DNA from: Caldilineaceae bacterium
GTDB taxonomy: Bacteria; Chloroflexota; Anaerolineae; Caldilineales; Caldilineaceae
Direction: 5' to 3'
Assembly (NCBI GenBank): GCA_026989655.1
Contig: JALSIX010000149.1
Coordinates: 1 to 36,402, forward strand
DNA: 36,402 nt
Shown piece after piece: positions 1 through 7,115 of the stretch (position 1 is the stretch's first letter; each line of letters opens with the position of its first letter). The position numbers were made by a program, and so were the translations under genes. The notes under the pieces are model-generated. The model was not told the origin of the DNA. It worked only from the letters and a program-made list of their open reading frames with translations, and ran no database searches.

Positions 1-347
1 GCCGGGCCTCCATGATCGAGACCCTGGTCCAGGACTTCATCCGGACGGCCCGATCCAAGGGGCTCTCCCATCGGGCGGTGCTGCTCCGTCACGCCCTGAA
101 GAACGCGCTCATCCCCACGGTGACGGTGATCGGCGTCCAGTTCGGTGCGCTGCTGGGCGGTGCGGTGATCATCGAGACCATCTTCGCCTTTCCCGGCGTG
201 GGCACCATGTTGCTGGTGGCGGTCAACCAGCGGGACTACCCCGTGGTCCAGGGGGTGACCCTGGTGGTGGCCCTGGCCTTTACCCTGAGCAACCTGATGG
301 TGGACATCCTGTACACCTGGCTCAATCCCCGGATCCGCTATGAGTGA
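1..347 (+). CDS. ABC transporter permease, DppB/NikB type (5' end outside window)
   Basis: This is the C-terminal ~114 residues of an inner-membrane permease of the dipeptide/oligopeptide/nickel family. The frame is open to the left edge, so the start is missing, and the Met at base 12 is internal. The visible part holds the cytoplasmic coupling (EAA) loop, with DFIRTARSKGLS followed by RHALKNALIP, then two hydrophobic segments, and the family-typical end LNPRIRYE. Its stop overlaps the ATG of the next permease by 8 bases, so the two are translationally coupled and should form the membrane heterodimer of one importer. Its binding protein and probably its ATPases lie to the left. Family is confident; the substrate cannot be read. 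Confidence 0.93.
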   Translation, partial: RASMIETLVQDFIRTARSKGLSHRAVLLRHALKNALIPTVTVIGVQFGALLGGAVIIETIFAFPGVGTMLLVAVNQRDYPVVQGVTLVVALAFTLSNLMVDILYTWLNPRIRYE

Positions 348-1242
348 CGCTGTCCGTTCCCCCTCGCTGCCCATGGCCACCCCGGCCCTGGAGGCGCCCC
401 GGGCCGCCGCGAGCCCTCGACAGCGGGCCCTGCGCCGCTTCCGTCGCCATCGGCTGGCCCTGGCCTCCCTCCTGGTCCTGGCCTTCCTGGCTCTGGGGGC
501 CCTCTTCCCCGGTCTGATCGCGCCCTACGACCCCTATGCCATGGACATGCCCAATCGGCTCCAGCCGCCCTCCTGGGCCCACCCCTTCGGCACGGACGAT
601 TTCGGCCGGGACATCTATTCCCGCATCATCTACGGGGCCCGGATCTCCCTGCAGGTGGGCGCGGTGGCCGTGGGCCTCTCGGCCAGCGTGGGGATCCTGT
701 TGGGCCTGCTGGCCGGCTACTTCGGCGGCCTGGTGGACACCCTGATCATGCGGGTCATGGACGTGCTCTTCGCCTTCCCGGCCATCCTGCTGGCCATCAC
801 CATCATGGCTCTGTTGGGCGCGTCCACGGCCAACGTGATGATCGCCATCGGCATCGTCTACATCCCCTATTTCGCCCGGCTGGTCCGAGGGACGACCCTG
901 GCCCTCCGGGAGGAGGACTACGTGTTGGCGGCCCGGGCCGCGGGGGCCCCGCCGGGCCGCATCCTCTGGCGACACATCTTCCCCGGCACCCTGGACACCA
1001 TCATCGTCCAGGTGACCCTCTCCCTGGCCTACGCCATCCTGGCCGAGGCCGCCCTCTCCTTCCTGGGGCTGGGCACCCAACCACCGGAGCCCTCCTGGGG
1101 CTCCATGCTCAGCTTCGGCCGGGACTGGATCCGGGAAGCCCCCTGGTTTTCCTTCTTCCCCGGTTTTGCCATCTTCGTCACGGTGCTCAGCCTCAACCTA
1201 GTGGGCGACGGCCTGCGGGATGCCCTGGATCCCCGGCTCTAG
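340..1242 (+). CDS. ABC transporter permease, DppC/NikC type
   Basis: The second permease of the importer, 300 residues, the normal family length. It has a ~40-residue cytoplasmic N-terminus rich in Arg, a first membrane span near residues 45-65, the DppC hallmark GTDDFGRD near residue 86, and a coupling loop EEDYVLAARAAGAP. Near the C-terminus it has the conserved SFLGLG and VGDGLRDALDPRL. The ATG at 340 sits inside the end of the upstream permease gene. No gene follows in the operon: the next 537 bases hold a terminator-like palindrome and a new promoter, so this is the last gene of its transcript. The substrate (peptide, nickel or other) is not determinable. Confidence 0.93.
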   Translation: MSDAVRSPSLPMATPALEAPRAAASPRQRALRRFRRHRLALASLLVLAFLALGALFPGLIAPYDPYAMDMPNRLQPPSWAHPFGTDDFGRDIYSRIIYGARISLQVGAVAVGLSASVGILLGLLAGYFGGLVDTLIMRVMDVLFAFPAILLAITIMALLGASTANVMIAIGIVYIPYFARLVRGTTLALREEDYVLAARAAGAPPGRILWRHIFPGTLDTIIVQVTLSLAYAILAEAALSFLGLGTQPPEPSWGSMLSFGRDWIREAPWFSFFPGFAIFVTVLSLNLVGDGLRDALDPRL

Positions 1243-1289
1243 CTCGGAGGCCTGAGGCCTGGAGGGGGGCAGGGACCTGACAGCCCCCA

Positions 1290-1305
1290 GGCCCGCGCGC
1301 GGGCC
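1290..1305. terminator. 16-bp perfect GC palindrome (terminator or operator)
   Basis: GGCCCGCGCGCGGGCC is a perfect palindrome 48 bases after the dppC-like stop, with GTTCTTTAC shortly after it. It could form a GC hairpin ending the upstream transcript. It also lies just upstream of the -35 box of the hydrogenase promoter, centred near -55, so it could instead be a binding site. The sequence cannot separate the two. Confidence 0.4.
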
Positions 1306-1315
1306 CCGCGCGTTC

Positions 1316-1345
1316 TTTACAACCGTTCCCGGGATGTGCTACAAT
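1316..1345 (+). promoter_or_regulatory. Sigma-70-type promoter of the hydrogenase operon
   Basis: TTTACA (1316-1321), an 18-base spacer, then TACAAT (1340-1345) preceded by TGC, an extended -10. This is the best promoter match in the left third of a very GC-rich window. It points at the hydrogenase genes and predicts a transcript start near 1352, leaving a leader of ~430 bases. Confidence 0.65.
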
Positions 1346-1779
1346 GGGCCGCAGCGACATCCCATCCCCCAATCTCACAGTGCACGGCGCGGAGCCCCCC
1401 AGCGGGGTGCTCTGCCCTTCGGTGTTTTCTGGAGCCCGAGCGCACCGTCTCCCGGGCTCCCTATCGCCGGCGCCTGGGGCCCCTTCCGGCAGGGGGCCGT
1501 CGGCGTTGGGCCGTGAACCTCGTTGCCGTGCAGCCCCTGGATCCTCGACGGGATCCATGTCCTCTGTGTCCTGGATGTGAAAGTGTCTCGAGTGGACGGC
1601 CCATCTGGGGCCCTTCCGTGGGGGTCCCTTCCGGTGAGGCCGTGCGCCGGCCCGACACACCATCCGTCCCCATCCCCCAGGCGGACTCCACGGTCGCAGC
1701 CCGGCCGTGGGGAGAGGTGCCGTCCGTACCCGCATATCGCCCACATGCTTTGCCGATCTGGATCGCAGGGAGACGAGCC
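1346..1779 (+). other. Long GC-rich leader before the hydrogenase genes
   Basis: I see no credible gene here. The frame of the small subunit happens to stay open back to 1336, but that Met overlaps the -10 box and has no ribosome binding site. The leader holds two clear hairpins: an 8-bp stem GGAGCCCG (1431-1438) with CGGGCTCC (1453-1460), and GGCCCC (1478-1483) with GGGGCC (1493-1498). No known riboswitch was recognised. The length suggests post-transcriptional control or a second promoter closer to the gene. Confidence 0.4.
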
Positions 1780-3102
1780 ATGGTCACCACATCCAGAATT
1801 CCGGAGCCGGTCCGGGAGACCCCCGCGCCGGCTCCTCCCCGTGTCCCCGCTCGGGCGGTGATCGAGCTGGAGGATCCCGTTCCCGCGCCCCTGCCGGAGC
1901 CCAGGGGCCTCTCCCCGGGGCCCATCCGCCAGGTCCACGTCTTCTGGCTGGCGGGCATGAGCTGCGACGGCTGTACCATCGCGGTCTCCGGGGCCACCAA
2001 TCCCAGCATCGAGGAGCTCCTCACGGCCAGCATTCCCGGCGTGCCCCGGGTTGTCCTCCACCATCCGGTCCTCTCCGTGGAGGCCGGCGAGGCCTTTGTG
2101 CACCACTTCGAGCTGGCCGCGGAGGGAGAGCTGGACGATCCTTTCGTGGTGGTCTACGAGGGCTCGGTGCCGAACGAGGAGCTCGCCGCCCAGACCGGTG
2201 GCTACTGGTCTGCCCTGGGGGTGCGCTGGGAGGGCGACCAGCCCCGGCCCATCTCCACCGCGGAGTGGCTCCGGCGCATGGCCCCGGCAGCCGCGGCCGT
2301 CATCGCCATCGGCACCTGTGCCACCTGGGGGGGTGTGCCCGCGGCCATCGGCAACCCCACAGATGCCATGGGGGTCATGGACTTCCTGGGGCCGGACTAC
2401 CGGAGCGCCCTGGGGTTGCCGGTGATCAACATCCCGGGATGTGCGCCGGTGGGGGACAACTTCACCGAGACGGTGGCCGCCATCCTCCTCTTCCTCCAGG
2501 GGCTGGGCCCGCTGCCGGAATTCGATGAGCTGGGGCGGCCGGCCTGGCTCTTCCAGGAGACCGTCCACCGGGGATGTACCCGGGCGGGTTTCTACGAGGA
2601 GGGGGATTTCGCCGACCACTACGGCGATCGCCGTTGCCTGGTGGAGATCGGCTGCTGGGGGCCGGTGGTCAACTGCAACATCGCCCGTCGAGGGGCCATC
2701 AACCACATGGGAGGCTGCATGAACGTGGGGGGGATCTGCATCGGCTGCACCATGCCCGGCTTTCCCGATCGCTTCTCTCCCTTCTACCAGCGGCCACCGG
2801 GCACCCTGATCTCCTCCAGCGCCTCCCGGGTCCACGGGACCCTCATCCGGAACCTCCGTCGTCTCACCAACAAGTTCATGGATCGCTCTGTCCGGTGGGG
2901 GGAGGAGGGCGAGATGGCCACCGGATGGGGCGAGGTGCCCGGGCCCAACCTGCTGGAGCGCATCGGCCACCACATCTACCAGTGGATGCAGTGGCGGCTG
3001 GGAGGCGAGCCGGTGGGCCACGTGACCTTCTCCTCCTTCTACGGCCTGCCCCGCCCCCATGGGGAGCCCGAGGAGAAGGAGGACGAAGCACCGGAGACGT
3101 AG
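1780..3102 (+). CDS. [NiFe] hydrogenase small subunit, cytoplasmic uptake type
   Basis: The electron-transfer subunit, 440 residues. It should carry three Fe-S clusters that pass electrons from the Ni-Fe site of the large subunit. Cysteines follow the family pattern: C62 and C65 (SCDGC), C180 (GTCATWGG) and C221 (IPGC) for the proximal cluster; H263, C266, C286 and C292 for a second cluster; C299, C313, C320 and C323 in the remaining cluster region. There is no Tat signal and no C-terminal membrane helix, so the enzyme should sit in the cytoplasm. The first ~50 residues are a Pro-rich extension. The ATG at 1780 has AGGGAG at a good distance. Group 1h-type high-affinity enzymes, as I recall them, have CDGD at the first motif; here it is CDGC, so subgroup assignment (1h, 1l or other) is open. 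The large-subunit gene follows only after five small genes. Confidence 0.93.
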   Translation: MVTTSRIPEPVRETPAPAPPRVPARAVIELEDPVPAPLPEPRGLSPGPIRQVHVFWLAGMSCDGCTIAVSGATNPSIEELLTASIPGVPRVVLHHPVLSVEAGEAFVHHFELAAEGELDDPFVVVYEGSVPNEELAAQTGGYWSALGVRWEGDQPRPISTAEWLRRMAPAAAAVIAIGTCATWGGVPAAIGNPTDAMGVMDFLGPDYRSALGLPVINIPGCAPVGDNFTETVAAILLFLQGLGPLPEFDELGRPAWLFQETVHRGCTRAGFYEEGDFADHYGDRRCLVEIGCWGPVVNCNIARRGAINHMGGCMNVGGICIGCTMPGFPDRFSPFYQRPPGTLISSSASRVHGTLIRNLRRLTNKFMDRSVRWGEEGEMATGWGEVPGPNLLERIGHHIYQWMQWRLGGEPVGHVTFSSFYGLPRPHGEPEEKEDEAPET

Positions 3103-3129
3103 GCCTGGGAAAAAAGGAGGTCCGTTCCC

Positions 3130-3423
3130 ATGGACGATGCCGCCCTGTTGGCGATCTGGCTTCGCCTCCTGGCCGTGGCCGGGCTGGTGGTGCTCCTCGC
3201 GGTGATCCTGCTGTGGCGGGTCATCCGAGCGGTCCGACGCATCGAGCGGCTGGCCGCCCGGGCCCTCCAGGTCGCGCAGGAGATCCAGGACCAGACCGGG
3301 GCCATCTGGGAGCTCCAGCAGACCAACCGGATGGCCGCACAGCTTCGGGATGCGGCCCAGCAGGTGGAGCAGCACGCGACGGAGGTGGTGTCCGTGCTGC
3401 ACGAGCCCCAGGAGCCGGCCTAG
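3130..3423 (+). CDS. Small single-pass membrane protein 1 of hydrogenase operon (group A)
   Basis: A 97-residue protein of unknown family, with AAAAGGAGG just before its ATG. Residues ~7-29 form one hydrophobic helix. The basic stretch WRVIRAVRRIER follows, which by the positive-inside rule puts the C-terminus in the cytoplasm. The rest is a long, mostly alpha-helical amphipathic tail rich in Gln, Ala and Glu. It resembles the proteins at 3442 and 4088 in layout and in short matches (RRIER, TNRMA), so it is probably a paralogue. It lies between hydrogenase small and large subunit genes. A scaffold or quinone-access role, like HucM of mycobacterial Huc hydrogenase, is inference only. Confidence 0.82.
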   Translation: MDDAALLAIWLRLLAVAGLVVLLAVILLWRVIRAVRRIERLAARALQVAQEIQDQTGAIWELQQTNRMAAQLRDAAQQVEQHATEVVSVLHEPQEPA

Positions 3424-3441
3424 CTTCGGAAGGAGGTGCCC

Positions 3442-3798
3442 ATGGAAGCCTTGTCCTCCCAGGTGAGCCCTGGAACGGTCTACCTGGTCTGGGGGGTCTC
3501 CCTTCTCCTGGCCCTGGTGGTGACCGCTGTGGTGGCCTATCTGCTCCGTCAGATCGAGCGGACGGCCCGCCGGATCCACCACACCGTGGCCGAGATCTGG
3601 ACCACAGGCCAGCAGATCGCGGCCGCCACCATCCACATCCCCGATCTGGCCATCACCAACCGCATGGTGGACGAGATCCACGCGGCCGGGGGGCGGATCC
3701 TGGAGGCCGCGGCCGCCATCCACGAGCACGCAGAGAGCTGCCCAGGGTGTCCCCAGTGTGTCCTGGGCCGTGCCCAGAGCCCAGGAGGTGCTCCGTGA
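3442..3798 (+). CDS. Small single-pass membrane protein 2, Cys-rich tail (group A)
   Basis: 118 residues. I place the start at the ATG 3442, six bases after AAGGAGG; a GTG at 3436 lies inside that ribosome binding site. Residues ~13-35 form the membrane helix, followed by LLRQIERTARRIHH and a helical cytoplasmic tail containing ITNRMVDEIHAAG, matching TNRMA in protein 1. Unlike the other four it ends with C100-P-G-C103-P-Q-C106, a CxxCxxC motif that could bind zinc or an Fe-S centre or form disulfides. The stop overlaps the next start (GTGA). Function unknown; association with the hydrogenase is inferred from position. Confidence 0.82.
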   Translation: MEALSSQVSPGTVYLVWGVSLLLALVVTAVVAYLLRQIERTARRIHHTVAEIWTTGQQIAAATIHIPDLAITNRMVDEIHAAGGRILEAAAAIHEHAESCPGCPQCVLGRAQSPGGAP

Positions 3799-4091
3799 TC
3801 GTCCTGTTGACCCTGCTCTCCGCCCTGGCCGTCCTCCTCTTCGTGGGCGTGTTGGCCTTCTACCTGTGGCGGATCTCCACCCTGCTCATGGCCATCGGCG
3901 GCGCGCCCACCAGCTACCTGGCCAAGCTCCGCCTGGGCCTCCGGGCCATCGAGACCGAGACCGGCCACCTGGGGGGGCAGGTGGAGCGCCTGAACGGCCG
4001 GCTGGCCTCCCTGGCCCAGGCCCTTCAGGCGGTGGACCATCACCTGGTGGCCACCATCGAGGCCGTCAAACGACAGGAGGGCCAGCCATGA
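3795..4091 (+). CDS. Small single-pass membrane protein 3 (group B)
   Basis: 98 residues from a GTG start overlapping the previous stop, with AGGAGG six bases upstream, so it is translationally coupled. The membrane helix comes almost at once (residues ~2-24), then YLWRISTLL and a tail predicted as helix with regular Leu spacing. The tail pattern (T, then L, N, L, L, then AVDHHLVATIEAVKR) matches the end of the protein at 4414 (QVDANLLQIVRVLHR), so these two look like a second paralogous pair. It has no cysteines. Role unknown. Confidence 0.8.
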   Translation: MIVLLTLLSALAVLLFVGVLAFYLWRISTLLMAIGGAPTSYLAKLRLGLRAIETETGHLGGQVERLNGRLASLAQALQAVDHHLVATIEAVKRQEGQP

Positions 4092-4417
4092 ACGTGCCGG
4101 ACATCGTGTATACCGTCTGGGGACTCCTGCTCCTGGTGACCTTCCTCCTGGTCCTTCCCCTGGTGCTCTTCCTGCTCCACCGCACCTTCACCGCGGCCCG
4201 ATACATCGAGCACTACCTGGCCGGGATGGCCCAGGCGGGCCAGGGCATCGCGGAGAACACCCGGCCCGTCCAGGATCTGGAGGAGACCATCCAGGTGGCC
4301 GCCCAGATGTTGGAGGTCGCGGGCAACCTGGAGGCCCACACCCACACCATCGCGGTGGTCTTGGGACAGCGGGCCAACGGTGTCAACGGGACCGGGAAAG
4401 GGGGGCCGCAGGGATGA
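4088..4417 (+). CDS. Small single-pass membrane protein 4 (group A)
   Basis: 109 residues with ATG overlapping the previous stop and AGGAGG upstream. The first ~8 residues are polar, then a strongly hydrophobic helix (about 9-30, with LLLLVTFLLVLPLVLFLL), then HRTFTAARYIEHYLAG and a Gln/Ala/Glu-rich helical tail. The layout and the AARYIEH and IQVAAQMLEVAGNLEAH stretches parallel proteins 1 and 2. The last ~15 residues are Gly/Asn-rich and probably disordered. No enzyme motif is visible. Confidence 0.82.
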   Translation: MNVPDIVYTVWGLLLLVTFLLVLPLVLFLLHRTFTAARYIEHYLAGMAQAGQGIAENTRPVQDLEETIQVAAQMLEVAGNLEAHTHTIAVVLGQRANGVNGTGKGGPQG

Positions 4418-4680
4418 ACGCCCTGACCGCTCTGACCCTGGTCGCGGTGCTGGGGGTGGTGTTGGCCCTGGTCTACTACCTGGTGCGCATCATCCGAGCC
4501 CTGGACCGAGCTGGAGACCATCTGGAGGCCCTGGTGGCCGGGCTGGAGACCGTCCGCGATCACACCCGCCCCCTGCCCGAGCATCTGGCCACCATCAACC
4601 AGGCCCTGGGCCGGCTATGGGTAGGGCTACGGCAGGTGGACGCGAACCTGCTCCAGATCGTGCGGGTGTTGCACCGCTAG
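4414..4680 (+). CDS. Small single-pass membrane protein 5 (group B)
   Basis: 88 residues, start overlapping the previous stop (ATGA). Residues ~5-25 are the membrane helix, followed by VRIIRALDRAGDHLEALVAGLETV and a helical tail ending VDANLLQIVRVLHR, paralogous in pattern to protein 3. It ends 11 bases before the large-subunit gene, which has its own GGAGGGA site. As the last of five coupled genes it shows that the whole set is made together with the hydrogenase. Confidence 0.82.
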   Translation: MNALTALTLVAVLGVVLALVYYLVRIIRALDRAGDHLEALVAGLETVRDHTRPLPEHLATINQALGRLWVGLRQVDANLLQIVRVLHR

Positions 4681-4691
4681 GAGGGAGCCCT

Positions 4692-6566
4692 ATGTGTTTC
4701 AAGAACCTGCCCATCGAGTTCGACGCCCAGGGGCGCCCGCACCTGAAAGAGGGCGTGGCCGATCCCTACCGCTACACCGCCCGTTCCCTGGCCGAACAGG
4801 AGGACCGGATCCGAGAGCTGCTGGCCCGCAATGGCTACATCAAGTCCGTGGACTTCGACCCGGTCACCCGGGTGGCGGGTGCCCTGGCCTTCCACACGGT
4901 GGTGGACCTGCAGGAGCGGAAGGTCCTGGCAGCCAACTCCATGGCCACCCTGTTTCGGGGCTACGAGGTCATCCTCCGGGGGCGGGATCCCCGGGATGCC
5001 GCGTTCATCAGCTCCCGGGCCTGTGGGGTGTGCGGCGGTGTCCACGCGACCACCGCGGCCTTGGCCCTGGAGATGGCCCTGGGCGTCCAGCCTCCACCCC
5101 TGGGTGTGGTGGTGCGCAACATGCTGTTGGCCATGGAGTTCCTCTACGACCACCCCCTCCACCTCTTCCTGTTGGCCGGCCCGGACTACTCCCAGCAGAT
5201 GGTGGAGGCCACCACCCCCACGGTGTGGGCCAAGGCCCAGGAGGCCCCCGCGGCCGGGGAGGCCATCCACGGCTACCGGACCATCGGGGCCATCATGGCC
5301 GGCCTGAACCCCTTGACCGGCGAGCTCTACCTGGAGGCCCTCCACATGACCCGGGTGGCCCGGGAGGCCTACGTGGTCCTCGGCGGCAAGTACCCCCATC
5401 CCGAGACGGCCATCCCCGGGGGTGTCACCGCGACGGTGGATATCACCGCGCTGAACGAATACTACATGCGTCTCCAGCGCATCTTCGACTACAGCAAGAA
5501 GGTGGTGGCCATCTGGGACGACCTGTGCGACTTCTTCTACCAGGTGGATCCCCGCTACCGCCAGGTGGGCGCGCGGCCCAAACACCTGATCGACTCGGGC
5601 ATCTGGGACGATCCCGAGGCCTACGACGCCTCCTACGAGCACTGCAACGGGTGGGGCGAGCGCCGATGGGCCACCCCTGGCGTCATCGTGGACGGCGAGC
5701 TGGTCACCACCCGGCTCCAGGACCTCAACATCGGTCTGGAGGAGTTCGTGGAGCACTCCTACTACGAGATCTGGGACAGCTACCCCTTCCCCAAGGACCC
5801 GAACGGCGCGCCGCTGAGCCAGTACCACCCCTGGAACAAGGAGACCATTCCCAAACCCACCGGACAGAGCTGGAAGGAGCGCTACACCTGGGATACGGCC
5901 CCCCGCTGGGATCGGATCGCGATGGAGGCGGAGTGCACGGCCCGGCTCTGGAGCACCGCGGTGGCCCGCAAACTTCCCCACACCCGCTTCATGGAGTCCA
6001 CCGGGACCGGTCTGCGCATGTACCTGCCCAAAGGGAAGCTGCCGGAGATGGTGCTGGAATGGGAGGTGCCCGAGGACTGGAACGCGTTCGAACGCAACCG
6101 TGGTCGGGCCTACTGCATCCCCTACACGGCCCTGGTGGCCATGGACAACTGGCTCATAGCCCTGGACCTGCTCAAACAGGGCCGTGACCGGGTCCACACC
6201 CCCTTCGAGATCCCCCGGAAAGGTCTTCAGATCGGCGTCGGCTTCTGGGGGGCCGGTCGAGGCTACCTGACCCACCACGCGGTCATCGAACAGGGCCGGC
6301 TGTCCAACTACCAGATCATCACCCCCTCCACCTGGAACGCGTCGCCCCGGGATCCCTGGGGCCATCCCGGGCCCTACGAGGAGGCCGTGTTGAACACACC
6401 CATCCTGGAGGAGTACGAGAGCCCCGATGGGTACAAGGGCGTGGACATCCTCCGTACCATCCGAAGCTTCGATCCCTGCATGCCCTGTACCACCCACATC
6501 CACGTGGACGGCGCGGATCACGTGGTGGTGCGGGAGGTCAACACCTGCGCCTGTGGGGTCGAATGA
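4692..6566 (+). CDS. [NiFe] hydrogenase large (catalytic) subunit
   Basis: 624 residues carrying the Ni-Fe site where hydrogen is split. The N-terminal metal motif is RACGVCGGVH (C111, C114, H118) and the C-terminal one is DPCMPCTTH (C596, C599, H602). Four cysteines therefore bind the metals as in all [NiFe] enzymes. H602 is the usual cleavage point, so maturation should remove a 22-residue tail, matching the protease encoded at 7531. The start is the ATG at 4692 after GGAGGGAGCCC. The stop overlaps the next ATG. The motifs fit respiratory uptake (group 1-like) enzymes; subgroup needs a phylogeny. No hypABCDEF genes are seen, so they must lie elsewhere. Confidence 0.95.
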   Translation: MCFKNLPIEFDAQGRPHLKEGVADPYRYTARSLAEQEDRIRELLARNGYIKSVDFDPVTRVAGALAFHTVVDLQERKVLAANSMATLFRGYEVILRGRDPRDAAFISSRACGVCGGVHATTAALALEMALGVQPPPLGVVVRNMLLAMEFLYDHPLHLFLLAGPDYSQQMVEATTPTVWAKAQEAPAAGEAIHGYRTIGAIMAGLNPLTGELYLEALHMTRVAREAYVVLGGKYPHPETAIPGGVTATVDITALNEYYMRLQRIFDYSKKVVAIWDDLCDFFYQVDPRYRQVGARPKHLIDSGIWDDPEAYDASYEHCNGWGERRWATPGVIVDGELVTTRLQDLNIGLEEFVEHSYYEIWDSYPFPKDPNGAPLSQYHPWNKETIPKPTGQSWKERYTWDTAPRWDRIAMEAECTARLWSTAVARKLPHTRFMESTGTGLRMYLPKGKLPEMVLEWEVPEDWNAFERNRGRAYCIPYTALVAMDNWLIALDLLKQGRDRVHTPFEIPRKGLQIGVGFWGAGRGYLTHHAVIEQGRLSNYQIITPSTWNASPRDPWGHPGPYEEAVLNTPILEEYESPDGYKGVDILRTIRSFDPCMPCTTHIHVDGADHVVVREVNTCACGVE

Positions 6567-7096
6567 AGGGCAAGGTCCTGATCGCGGGGGTCGGATACAC
6601 CTACATGCGGGATCTCTCCGTGGGGCCGGTGGTGGTCTCCCGGCTGCAGCGCCTGGAGTGGCCCCCAGGGGTGGAGATCCAGGACCTGAGCTACGGCCCC
6701 ATCGCGGTGGTCCAATGGCTCCAGGAGCGTCCGCACGCCTTCCAACGAGCCTTCTTCGTGGCCGCGGTGGAGCGGGGACGCCCCTCGGGTCGGCTCTACC
6801 GATATCGTTGGGCGGGCCATCTTCCCCCCCCGGAGGAGATCCAGCAGCGGATCGGGGAAGCGGTCACCGGGGTCATCAGCCTGGACAACCTGCTGATCAT
6901 CGCCCAGCACTTCCAGGTCCTTCCCCCCGAGGTCATGGTGATGGAGGTAGAGCCGGTGGACACCCAGTGGGGACCGGGATTCACGGCCCCGGTCCAGGAC
7001 GCGACCGAGGCAGCGATGGCCTGGATCCGGGAGATGGTGCTCCACAAGCGACGGCCTGTCTCCCATCCCGGCTCCCCACGGGCTTTCCGGGCCTGA
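6563..7096 (+). CDS. Hydrogenase maturation protease-like protein with lost metal ligands
   Basis: 177 residues, translationally coupled to the large subunit. The fold signature of HycI/HybD-type proteases can be followed: VLIAGVGY for the usual VLGxGN, RDLSVGP for xDDGxG, and VLPPEVMVMEVEP where the family has LPxxVxxxGxxP. However, by eye alignment each of the three residues that bind nickel in HybD is replaced: the Glu/Asp of the first loop by Leu, the Asp after the second strand by Ala, and the His by a non-ligand. It is therefore probably not a protease but a retained paralogue, perhaps a chaperone or docking factor. The intact protease is two genes downstream. Confidence 0.75.
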   Translation: MKGKVLIAGVGYTYMRDLSVGPVVVSRLQRLEWPPGVEIQDLSYGPIAVVQWLQERPHAFQRAFFVAAVERGRPSGRLYRYRWAGHLPPPEEIQQRIGEAVTGVISLDNLLIIAQHFQVLPPEVMVMEVEPVDTQWGPGFTAPVQDATEAAMAWIREMVLHKRRPVSHPGSPRAFRA

Positions 7097-7115
7097 CCTG
7101 CGGAGGGGAGGGCGT

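Noticed and set aside
1336-1779. N-terminal extension of the hydrogenase small subunit from the in-frame Met at 1336
   Set aside because: The Met overlaps the -10 box, has no ribosome binding site, and the encoded stretch is Pro/Arg/Cys-rich without any family similarity. Open frames by chance are common at this GC content.
1780-1940. Tat signal peptide on the hydrogenase small subunit
   Set aside because: The N-terminus has no RRxF motif and no hydrophobic stretch; it is Pro-rich and polar.
4380-4691. Longer large-subunit start upstream of 4692
   Set aside because: The frame stays open upstream but overlaps small protein 5; the ATG at 4692 has a good ribosome binding site and fits the family N-terminus.
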